Positions 54,961 to 64,000 of a DNA stretch of 64,000 nt are shown here, piece by piece. Location: NCBI GenBank assembly GCA_014904845.1, contig MU119255.1, positions 186,001-250,000 on the forward strand. The letters run 5' to 3'. The notes beneath the pieces are model-generated. The model worked only from the letters and a program-made list of their open reading frames with translations, searched no databases and had not been told where the DNA came from. A program made the translations under genes and the position numbers. This DNA comes from Acephala macrosclerotiorum (Eukaryota; Ascomycota; Leotiomycetes; Helotiales; Mollisiaceae). Position 1 is the stretch's first letter, and the number at the start of each line of letters is the position of its first letter.

Positions 54961-56636
54961 AAACATGGAAGCACAGTAATTGATATCACATCAACTTACA
55001 ATCTCCTCAGATTATAGTATTAGCTATAGGCATTTATCGCAATCTCATCTTCATTTTCTTCGACAGTTCTATTGTGTCGTACAGTATTCCCGGGGCCCTT
55101 CGTAGCAAACAATACGCCTCAAAGAATTGACTTGTAATCAGTAAGACTATTCACTGATGTAATTATACAGATCGACCCCTTTTCCTTGGCTTTTTGAATG
55201 CTCCCCCCTTAATCCTCTGAGACAGTGAAGTATCTGGGGTAACGTCTTGCGAACCAACACGGCTTGATTGGCTGTCAACTTCCTCCAGAGATGCGTCATC
55301 ATGACTTGTTTGGTTAGAGAGATAGTGGCTCTCCTACCCCTGAGACTTGGGTTGACTGAGCCTTGGCCTTTCACGCATGCATCAACTGGCGTCGAATCCG
55401 ATTGTGCAAAGCTTCCCTTATCTTTCCCCCACCTGTTCTGCAGAATCCACATGCTTTTGTGGGGGAGGATCCCTGGCTCGCGTGTTAGAGAAGAATGCCG
55501 GAGGCCAGACGGAGAGAAGCATGTCGATGCTGGAGAGTTCCTCCCGCTTCGTCTGTTCAGCCAAGGCACGCGCATCATGGCCACGTAGCGCAACGACTCG
55601 TTGATCCAGCTCCTGATGTCATCGTCCTCGCCGGAATCCTCGCTGCTTGTGGCCTCTGTTTGTTAGACAAAACTCAGAGGCGTTCGCCTTCATGTATTGC
55701 ATAGAGCAGACGTGCTGCCGTATAGTCGTCGCTGTTCATCCAAGCACCTTCCCTACGGAGGCACGAAGTCTATACCTACAGAATTCCAGATATTTATATA
55801 GACTACTAGTCTATTATAATGGATATAAATCCATAACTGGGTTTTGCGAGCTGCTGAGATATTAAACTGCCGTTGATATTTATTCACTAGATATCGATAA
55901 AACAGAAATTCGTTCACAAAGTCCAAAAAACAGAGAAGGAGTATAGACTGAGGATCCATAAATCGAGCTGACTTGAAGAAATTTTCGACCAAATTGTATT
56001 CGTAGCTTCAAAGGTATCGATCAGTTCGATAAACAACGACCGGGGTATATATATTTCGCTTCAAAACTCCAAACTCCGACTAATAGTCTCATTGCTTCTT
56101 CTCGTCAGACTTATCTCTTCGCTCAGTACCGTAGCAGTTATACGGGTCGTCGGCGGAGTCTCTTTCGTCTCTCGTGACCGGATTCCAGTAAGCTTCGCTC
56201 TCTTGGCAATTATAAGGCCAAGGTGCCTTCAGACGTGGAGGTCTAGTAGCAACCCAAGACGCGTTTGCCTCGACTCAACTACTACCACTTTTCAAATCCT
56301 AAGACCGCGAAAACTTCTTGCTTTGTAGAGAGATCTCGAGAGTGTATCTATTGTTCAAAAGATAACGAAAGTGATCGTTCTACCGCCGTTGTACTCATTC
56401 AACGTGTTTCTCATCGTGAGAGCTCATTTTGATACAAAGACTATAATCAAGTGTTTTTTGCCGAAGTTCGTATAATAATATGTAGACTTTGCGGCCCTCG
56501 AGTTCGAATCGTGTCGTATTTCCATTAAAATCGATCGAGACATCTATAAGATAATCAGTATCAAAGTCTTATAGTTGTGGAATAAGCTAGTCTTACGAAG
56601 CACATCGCAAGAGCTCTCCTTACGGTTACCAGGTAT
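54961..56636. other. Eroded DNA without recognisable gene
   Basis: Mixed composition. Overlapping frames at 55147-55593 (minus, 148 codons) and 55268-55588 (plus) have no family resemblance. A plus-strand stretch near 56290-56400 reads CFVERSRECIYCSKDNESDR, faintly zinc-knuckle-like, but is flanked by stops. Probably decayed repeat sequence. Confidence 0.35.
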
Positions 56637-56712
56637 TAACCAGCGCGAACGGTGCCTACAGGGCCTAGTTCTACTAGGAGCAGGCTTCGCAGTAGGCCAT
56701 CTGTACTGGTTA
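56637..56712. repeat. Nested hairpin sequence
   Basis: Three nested stems lie in 76 bp: TAACCAG/CTGGTTA (outer, 7 bp), GCCTAC/GTAGGC (middle) and CCTAG/CTAGG (inner). GC content is higher than the surroundings. It does not fit the tRNA arm layout. It may be a transposon end or a structured RNA. Confidence 0.4.
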
Positions 56713-57369
56713 TTTATTTTTCGATGATATCTAAACTATAGAAAGCGTAGAATTGATGAATGGTAATGGAGTTGATAGAGTTGTAGATGGTAGAAGTGCT
56801 GAGACGTTGAGAAGAGGTTAAGCCTTAAATTTTTAGCGCGTTGTGCGATTGGCTGGGCTAAAGTTCGGTCGAATTTTGATCCACTTGAATCAATTAGAGC
56901 CGTTTAAAAATTTGGGTTTATTACGTGAATATATTATTGTCAAATATCATGAAAATCAAAAATGCGGCAATAATGTCAATTTAAACAATTCTTACATTAA
57001 AAAACAAGCCAATTTACTTACAAACCAGATGTACTGATTACTTTATTAAACATTTCTTCAATATAAAGCCCAAAACCCTGAAAACAGTCAATAGAAAGCA
57101 ATTAAAACTCTATTCTCGAGATAATCCAGATTCTAATCTTTAAATTACTTCTTATTATTATCAACTTCTTTACTCCAAGTAGTCTCAGTCTGTTCCTCTT
57201 CGTTGTCGCTGTCGACGTCCTCTTTTTCGTTCTCAAATACTTCCTCCTCTTTAATCTCATTCTCAATTACAACTATTTGCTTCTTCTCCTTTTGCCTACT
57301 ATTGCTTTTCTTAGCAAGTCCCTTTTCTATGGCAGGTTGCTTTACAGCTTTTCTAGTCGCTTTAACGTT
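56713..57369. other. No gene seen
   Basis: Moderately AT-rich DNA with a short Asn/Lys-rich frame only. The stretch 57180-57360, upstream in coordinates of the relic's present stop, encodes in the minus direction acidic and lysine-rich runs broken by stops, and may be an eroded extension of the gene ending at 57370. Confidence 0.35.
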
Positions 57370-58571
57370 CTAGCGACTCTCTTTCGCCTTCGCTTTCTTC
57401 GCATCCAATTTGCTAGTTACTCTGTTTATTAAACTAGGCCTTTCAGAAGTCTTTTCAATCTCTCGAGTCAAATCGAGAGCAAAAACTTGACTATCGGTCT
57501 TCGCTTTCTTTCTAGCGACGGCCTCGGCTTTGTTGTTGGCTGTCTGAGTAGCCGTTTCGGCGTTGTATTTACGCTTTGGCGCAGGGGCAGAGGTTCGACG
57601 ACCGGTGGGTTGTTGGACGGGGTCGCCGCAGTCGAAACAGCTTTGGCACTTGGCTCTGTATCTCCCATTGGCGAGTTTGAGGTCTTTAAGGTTAAGACAG
57701 TCTTTAGAGTAGTTGATACAGCGCGCAGTAGGAGAGGGAGTTAGTGTGGTTGTAGTTGTAGAAGGAGGGCTGGTCGCGGCAGGTGCGATAGGTGCGGTTG
57801 GAGTTGTAGAAGGAGGGCTGGTCGCGGTAAGTACGGTAGGTGCGGTTGGAGTTGTAGATGTAGTAGTAGAGGATTGGGGTGAATTGTTGGTGCCGGGGGA
57901 CACTACAAAACAATAGAAATTAGCTGGTAATCTAATGCATCGAGACATTGAAAGAAACCCACTTACGGTAGAGATCATGAGAATACAAAGCACCTGGGTA
58001 GAAAGTGTTCTACTTAGCACGAGTAGCTTGATTGCGGGTTTTCCTTGTATTGCCATTAAATGTATTAATGAGATTAAAGGCGACAACGTGAAGGATAAAA
58101 TCGTTGATATACTCGGCGGTCTCTGGATAGTCCGCTTTAATACGTCGAATAATCTCTGCTACAATTTTTGCATTTCTATTAGAAGTTAGTACGGGAAACA
58201 ATCAATTCGAGGCAGATTTTTACTCACATTCTAGTCCAGCCTAAGAAGACCCAATAGCCTTCTCTTGAGACGAAAGGGACCAAGTTGGCAAAGACTTCTT
58301 TTTTGACTTTCTTGATCTACTTCTAGTATCGAGAGTGGATTCGATCAAGAAGGCCATTTGTCAAGATAGAGGCAGAGCAATTTCTATTGATATAGCGCAT
58401 AACGCTGGCGTCAGTTTTCAGCGGGATATAATCTCTTTTGTCGTTCTTCTCACAGAGGAAGATAGAAAAGCGGTAGATGCCTTGGTAAACTATAGTGAAG
58501 ATATAAGGGGTCAAAAAACGGAAAGATGTAATATAAATATTAAAAAGCGAAGTACTAGAATTGAATAACAA
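57370..58571 (-). pseudogene. Unknown zinc-knuckle-like protein gene, RIP-type damaged
   Basis: A spliced minus-strand gene can be reconstructed. An upstream part has two stops in RY-stop-K-stop-IKKV, followed by KEVFANLVPFVSREGYWVFL. Intron 58227-58176 has GTGAGT and a perfect TACTAAC branch. Next come NAKIVAEIIRRIKADYPETA and INTFNGNTRKTRNQATRAK, then a stop, NTFYPGALYSHDLY, and intron 57966-57903 with GTAAGT. The final part is a Thr/Pro-rich repeat region, a cysteine cluster (RCINYSKDCLN, YRAKCQSCFDCGDP) and a basic, lysine-rich C-terminus. I do not recognise the family. The stops are TAG where tryptophan would suit. Intact introns and long open segments suggest a recently lost gene or a transposon accessory gene. 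Confidence 0.5.
57755..57860. repeat. 48-bp tandem repeat (2.2 copies), coding
   Basis: Units starting at 57755 and 57803 (GTTGTAGAAGGAGGGCTGGT...) repeat with a 48-bp period, with a third partial unit at 57851. They encode a 16-residue Thr/Pro/Ser repeat containing SPPSTTPTAP in the relic gene. Confidence 0.8.
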
Positions 58572-59390
58572 AGAGTATAAACGAGTCTGCGAGTCTGTAG
58601 TACTAGTATTTATTCGAATGGATTCTTGCTCAATAGATATACATAATTTAAAAGTAGTAAAGTAATTACTCGATGGATTAAACGAAGAAAATGCATCGTG
58701 TTTACTTCGGTGGAACGGGAATGCCGATATAAAGATCGTAGTTATTGAGACTTTGGACGCTCAATCGTATCAAAAAAGAAGGGATCCAAACAATAATAAT
58801 CGCCATTATTAATAGTCTAAAAAGATTCGTCGTCGAGAGCTAACGTTGTAATAGGAGAGAAAGTGAAAGATTAAAAAGAAACATAAAGTAAAATCTAGAG
58901 TTTTCGTATTTATTAATAGTTATGCGTTATCGGAAAAAGTGAAAGTTCGAGCGTTAATTCTATTTTTGGGAATATATTGCGAGTTTAATATTATTACAAT
59001 TATTAGATCGATTTGTATAATTTTAAATTCATTATAATCGCTAAAAAAGAGGCTTTTTAATTAAATTAAATGTAGGAAAAAAAATAGAGTATAGAAAGTT
59101 TGGTGTTAAGGTAAACTTTATTTCTCTTTGTCAAAACAACAAACGAAGTATTAGCGCGTTCAAGTAAAGCGTATCGACTATTTTTACTATTATTGTTTAT
59201 CAATCTTCGATATCACGTTTTTATTATCAACTCTACAGTTTTATTACTAACTCTATTTTATAACGCGTCAAATATGCTTTCTTTTCGTGAGTTTTCGAAG
59301 AACTACGATCACTGTTTGTGTTTCCGTTGTAGAGGCTCGATTCGATATCGAAAAACGATCAAGAAACACTGCGTCGATCAATAAGTTAAA
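58572..59390. other. Eroded DNA 5' of CACTA relic
   Basis: Moderately AT-rich. Short frames only. It may include the terminal part of the CACTA-like element; no terminal inverted repeat was identified by eye. Confidence 0.35.
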
Positions 59391-62300
59391 ATGAAGAAAG
59401 AAGATCGAATCTGCTATTGTCACCAATACAGATTTGAGACTATTGTCTATCGATACACCAAAAGAAAACATACTAATGAAAATAAGAACAATAAAATACT
59501 GTTCGCAATTCCAATAAATGAGATTCTCTTCGAAGATTTAATGGATGTAGATATTAATAACTCTAACGCGATTACTAACGCTTTAAATGATATTAATACT
59601 ATTCGCGAGTTTGCTTAGTTTACAAAGTATTTACTAGTATTTAATAACGATAATTTGGACGATAAAAATGAAGAAAGAGGCGAGGAAACTCTCAGTAAGC
59701 CAGATGATAATAGTGATTTAAATGAGCTAAATAAAGAGGAAAAGATGAATAATATAGAAAAATAAAAGAGCTCTGAGGAAGATTTCACACCGTAGCAAAC
59801 AAATAGCAAATCTATTCTTCTTTTCCACTTGATAGAAAATCTGCTCACTTAATTGCTTAGAGAAGCTAGGATTTCTTATCGATTAAATACACTTTTTTAC
59901 TCCTTTTACACGACAAAACCGACAAAACTTCAAGAGTTTCTTCTATAAGCACTTCCTCGATATCAAGCTTCTTTCTATATAGCGATTTGATGAAAAGCTC
60001 TAGAAGATTATCGGAATTACGCACGAATAGCACGATTGCTGTATTAATAGTTGCATAGCATTTACTAGTGAACACGCCAACCTTATCTACTGTTTACACA
60101 AGAAGTGTAAACAACACCGATTCTTTGAGAAGACTAAGAAAAGCCAATTAAAACCTCGCAAGCAGTTCTTCTATATTCCTCTCATTCTACGTCTAAAACA
60201 ACGCTTTGATAGCCAATAGACTAAATACATAACGAAATATAGAGAGCAGTTCAATATATCTCGTCCCGATAGCGATATTATAGATATTTTCGACTGCAAA
60301 TACTACAAAACGCTGAAAGAAAAGAAGTTTTTTCCAAAATAAGTGCAGTTTTCGTTTATTTAACTGTTTTTACTCTCGATCTCCTTTTGAGTATGCATTT
60401 TGCTGTTATTAACGACATTATTATGCATTCTCGAGTGAATTTTTATTAGGGCACTTATATAGTAAATAGTTATTATAGCATGTTCGAGAATGCGAGCTAA
60501 TAAAATTTTACTGCTACAAATGTAGCCTTCCAACTCTTTCTCAACGGCGCTCAAATTACGAAACTTGTTAATCACGAGATCTTACCGATTCTTCTTGCAA
60601 TCCTTAATCTATCTCCTCAAATACGATACAATAACGAACACCTCCTGCTCTGCCTTTTTATTTTTGGCCTATACGCTCATAAAAATCTCAACTCTTTTCT
60701 CTATCTTTTGATCAAAGAATTAAAAGTCCTTGCAAGTAAAAGCGTTGCTAGAGTCTCCAACGAGACTACTAGTAAAGCATTTTGCTTGAAAAAGCACTTG
60801 ATCTACGTTTCCGCAGATAGACCAGCCTTCGCCGACGCAATGAGAACTAAGAAGCCAGGAAACGCGTTTCGATCATACTATCACTGTATGATTGAAAGTA
60901 TTAAAGGCGGAGCGAACGTAGAAAGTGGCTCCTACTATATACTTTATACAAACGTTGATCTGGATAATTTGGAGCTAAAGACAGGTCTGCGGACCATTCT
61001 TGAGAAGTTTGATCGAATGCCTGCTGAGCAATATAAATCAGAGATTGATATAGATATAGGTCTTATTAAAGCTTTTATCTTGCTCGAGATTGAGACTTTA
61101 AGTTTCCCTGAGAATTTCCCTTTAGACTTAATACATTGTATTCTACTGAATATTATGCCAGAGATCCACAGATTACTTGGAGGTCAAAATAAGGCCGAAA
61201 AGGCACGCCGAAACGTTCTTAATAAAGCATATCGAAAGAGGCTTCTTGAAGAAGATGGCCTTGAAGCTGTAGCTCGATTCGATACGAAGCAAAAAGAGTT
61301 GACTGCAGCCCTTGAATATATCAGTACTCTGGCTAATAAACAATAGGAAGAGATAGATTTTACGCAAAACGCTAACCGTCACTGGATTCTCGCGAGCCTC
61401 GACCAAAAACTACGTCCAATTTACACTCGATTCAAAGAGTATAAAGCGATAGAATGACTAGCGTTTCTAGTACGAGATGGACTGGCGTTACTAAGCCACT
61501 TTGTGCCAGATTTCGCTTTTCAGCTCGAGAATTTCAAGCTTTTACGAGGGATATATTTAACGGCAACGTCGAAACGAATTTCACGAAATAATCTGGTACA
61601 ACTACGGTCTGATTGCAAGGAGTTTGTGAAGTCTTAAGAGAAGCTCTACTTCTCTAATCAAGACCCTACTAAGCTTCACAACTGCAAGATCAATATCCAT
61701 TCGTTGCTTCATTTAAGTACGTAATATCTGCGCTTTCCTCTCAGTTTTTGATCTCTAGTTTTGCGAGTTATAGTAGTCAAAAACTCAACTTAATATTAGC
61801 GCTTCAGACTTAATATCGAACCGATTATAGCACTGCGAAATTCCTACTAAAAAACCCCGTTCAAACATCATTATAATACTCTCAATATTGCCTCTATTCA
61901 CTCACTTATGTCAGCGTCTCTACTATCGTGTCTAATCGATAATCGCACAGTCAAATTCACTCGAAAACCTCTCGATTTGATATCACAATATCCCTTCTAT
62001 TATTACGTATATTTACTAACTCATAATAGTAGATTCCATCGAATATCTTGGTCCTACTACAGCTTTCTGGGCTATACCAATAGAGCGTTATCTCGGCGTA
62101 ATCAAACAAATAATCAGCTTAATGTCTAATATCGATACAAATATCGTCAACAAAGCTATTATTCTCGAGCATTTGAACCACCTTCCTCCCCGTAGACCTC
62201 TCTACGAGACTCGATTTCCTCTTCCTGCTTGGAACGACTATTACCCACAAGCTCCTTTCAATCATCGAATGGAATACGTGAAAGATTGCAGTAGAGTTAG

Positions 62301-62860
62301 CTTAGTAGTGGCACAACTAGAGCCTTCAAACCTAGGATTCGGCCTACTTGAAGTCGAGACTCTGCAAGACCGAGAGTGGCTCAAACGGCTAAAGATTAAA
62401 TATCGGCTTAAGGCCGAGAACTGGCTTATTACTCGAGACGTTGTGGTCTACTAAAAGAAGTTCTACTTGGCCTATAAACTCTTCGTTGGATCGATCGAGT
62501 CGCAGAATAAACTGGCTACAAATCGTCGAGACGACAGCTTTGTTTGGTGGATGGAAAAGCCAGAGAGTGGAGAGCTTTATAGGCGGTACGGTCAAGTGGT
62601 GATCTTTGCAGTGGTTTACGACTAAAAACCAGTTGCTATTGTGAAGTCATTCGAAACGGTTCAAGAAGACGAGCAGTTCGGAACTGTGAAAGCGAGGCAG
62701 ACCTTGGACGCTATAGAGGTAGTTGAGATTAGGCAGATTGGTGGCTTAGTAGGTAGAATACTGAAAGAGTAGACCGTGATGAAAAAGAGAGTAGAAAACG
62801 GTAGAAGTAGAAAGATCAAAGTGGTTTATAAGGCTTTTCACTTGATTGGATTCTGATAGA
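59391..62860 (+). pseudogene. CACTA-like (Plavaka/TNP2-type) transposase relic
   Basis: Plus-strand pieces follow the order of a fungal CACTA-type transposase. There is a cysteine/histidine N-terminus (RICYCHQYRFETIVYRYTKR) and an acidic linker. A long open piece (60708-61346) contains LDLIHCILLNIMPEIHRLLG, resembling the family's F-P-L-D-L-M-H...N-I...L-W motif. After a stop come SHFVPDFAFQLENFKLLRG and CKINIHSLLHL. Further on, GPTTAFWAIPIERYLGVIKQ corresponds to the conserved G-P-x-W-x-F-W-x-F-P-x-E-R-x-x-G motif, and FPLPAWNDYYPQ lies in the C-terminal part. Many in-frame stops sit where Trp or Gln would be expected. Assignment rests on motif order from memory of the family. The element is dead. 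Confidence 0.6.
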
Positions 62861-63110
62861 CTTGGCATTTTTGTTTATATACTTTTCTTCGATATTAACA
62901 GCTTTTTTGATTATGGAAGAGAGGTATGTATCTTTTGATTTATAGAGTGTACAATTTGTTACGGCATTATAGACTTTTTTATAGAGTTGCTGTCGATATT
63001 ATATGGAGTAGTTTTCTATATATTATAGATTTTGAGTCTATAAATTATAGACTAGGAATTGATAAATTTATCGACTTGTTGTATGATTTTATGGACTCGA
63101 TGTTACCGTA
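62861..63110. repeat. AT-rich edge of the mutated island
   Basis: Short AT-rich stretch after the transposase relic. Composition switches to normal within a few bases near 63108, marking the right border of the island. Confidence 0.5.
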
Positions 63111-63351
63111 GGGCTTCCGCCCCACCTTCAGCCGCAGTGTCGACAACATACGCGTCCTGAGCAAAAGCGTCCCCACCTTGAATAAGATGGGGATCATGGT
63201 AATCGTTCTGCTCATCCACCGGTTCCGTATACTTCGTGGGACATACTCCACGGAAGGCTCTCGTGCCCAGTTCTCCCAGCTGCTCACATCGGATGGGTCC
63301 TCTCCCATTGCAGCGACAGAGGATCCGACACAGTCCAATCGTTGCAAGCCA
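63111..63351. other. Normal-GC DNA next to island border
   Basis: This stretch has ordinary coding-like composition and an open minus-strand frame (63365-63045) overlapping the end of the next gene in another frame. It may be a further exon of that gene, truncated by the island, or its 3' UTR. Confidence 0.3.
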
Positions 63352-63930
63352 TCAATCAAATCCATGACGCAGGGATCTCAGATCGTTCCCGATGTCTCTC
63401 TCCTGCACCTTAGCGAGGAAACTCTTCGACCTTGCGCGCCTCCTGCTAGATGATGTTTGCTTTGGTATTCCTGCCGATTGAAACCTCGCACGACCTTCGT
63501 TTTGAGATGATACGTTGGGATTTTGACTTTTCCTTTGTCCCCCGTTTCTAGATTTGATGGACTTTGAGCGTGTGATATTTGACTGCTTTTGTCGACTTGA
63601 TGGTATCTTCGTTGGCTGTAACACCGTTCTGTCTTTCTGTGGAGCTTGCTGAGAAATATTCTGGAAAAGCCCTGTCGATCCAATTCGTGTCCATTCCATT
63701 GGAGTAGGCACTGCGGAGTAAATCGTTGTCGTTCCGTTTGCCTGGTTCGTCAGGGGTAACGACACTCCAAAGCTCGACGGTGTTATACCGTTTCGAGGGC
63801 CTTGTAATGCGTGAGCCGACTGAAGAAAAAATCTGAGGAGGAGGTCGCGAGCCGTTGGACGCTGATTAGCGATATCGGCGAGCATTAGTACCACGCGAGA
63901 TTCATGCTAGTTTACAAGTGTCTAGAGATA
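63352..63930 (-). CDS. C-terminal exon of a possible protein kinase
   Basis: A 3' splice site (GTAAACTAG near 63910) precedes an open minus-strand frame of about 185 codons ending at 63352. It begins ESRVVLMLADIANQRPTARD, followed by LLLRFF. The RPTA-x-x-LL pattern is that of subdomain XI at the end of Ser/Thr kinase domains, here with a less usual context. The rest is Ser/Arg/Gln-rich and disordered, with a basic stretch. The remainder of the gene lies beyond the right edge, so the kinase call rests on one short motif. Confidence 0.35.
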
Positions 63931-64000
63931 CTAGTACCACTGAAGCTAGTTTTGCCATGTAATTCGTGGCTCTATTTCTAGTAAGGATTCTTGCAAATAC

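Noticed and set aside
56637..56712. tRNA gene (76 bp with 7-bp terminal stem)
   Set aside because: On neither strand is there a pairable T arm with TTCRA or a proper D arm; kept only as a nested hairpin.

Overview
The window is nuclear DNA of a filamentous ascomycete (Pezizomycotina). The evidence is: short introns (about 45-120 nt) with GTRNGT donors and CTAAT/CTGAC or TACTAAC branch sites; an MSB2-type mucin sensor, a chitin synthase and a fungal NLR; and sharply bounded AT-rich blocks of the kind left by repeat-induced point mutation (RIP). A leotiomycete-like origin is a guess from gene content and genome style; I cannot prove it from sequence alone.

The left part (1-35.6 kb) is gene-bearing, with normal GC. 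In order it holds: the 5' part of a membrane protein (minus, runs off the left edge); a histidine phosphatase killed by C-to-T type changes; a long gene-poor stretch; MSB2; a class I/II-like chitin synthase; a prolyl-4-hydroxylase-like oxygenase (minus); an ER thioredoxin/PDI-like protein ending in HDEL; EMC4 (minus) divergent from AP-1 beta-adaptin; a frameshifted SDR pseudogene; a HAD phosphatase (minus); a MITE-like element; a fructosamine-3-kinase-like gene (minus); and an intact 1639-residue NLR (alpha/beta hydrolase, NACHT, beta-propeller). Several genes serve the cell surface and secretory pathway (MSB2 sensing, chitin synthesis, ER folding, EMC insertion, AP-1 trafficking), but they show no operon-like arrangement.

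The right part (35.6-63.1 kb) is a mosaic. Extremely AT-rich blocks (35.64-36.77, 37.72-38.64, 41.82-42.35, 43.5-46.44, 49.56-54.06 kb) alternate with islands of more normal composition. The islands hold a 245-residue unknown protein, a frameshifted large membrane protein, and relics of a Tc1/mariner transposase, a second NLR (HET-E/HNWD-like, with a 716-bp assembly gap inside its WD40 array), a SANT/Myb-like protein, an unknown gene and a CACTA-like transposase. Tryptophan-to-stop, Asp-to-Asn and Glu-to-Lys changes recur. In the most AT-rich blocks the remaining C and G lie almost only in CpG. Normal composition resumes near 63.1 kb, where a gene with a possible kinase C-terminus runs off the right edge.

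The most interesting theme is an intact NLR directly abutting a mutated island that also contains the wreck of another NLR from a different architectural class.
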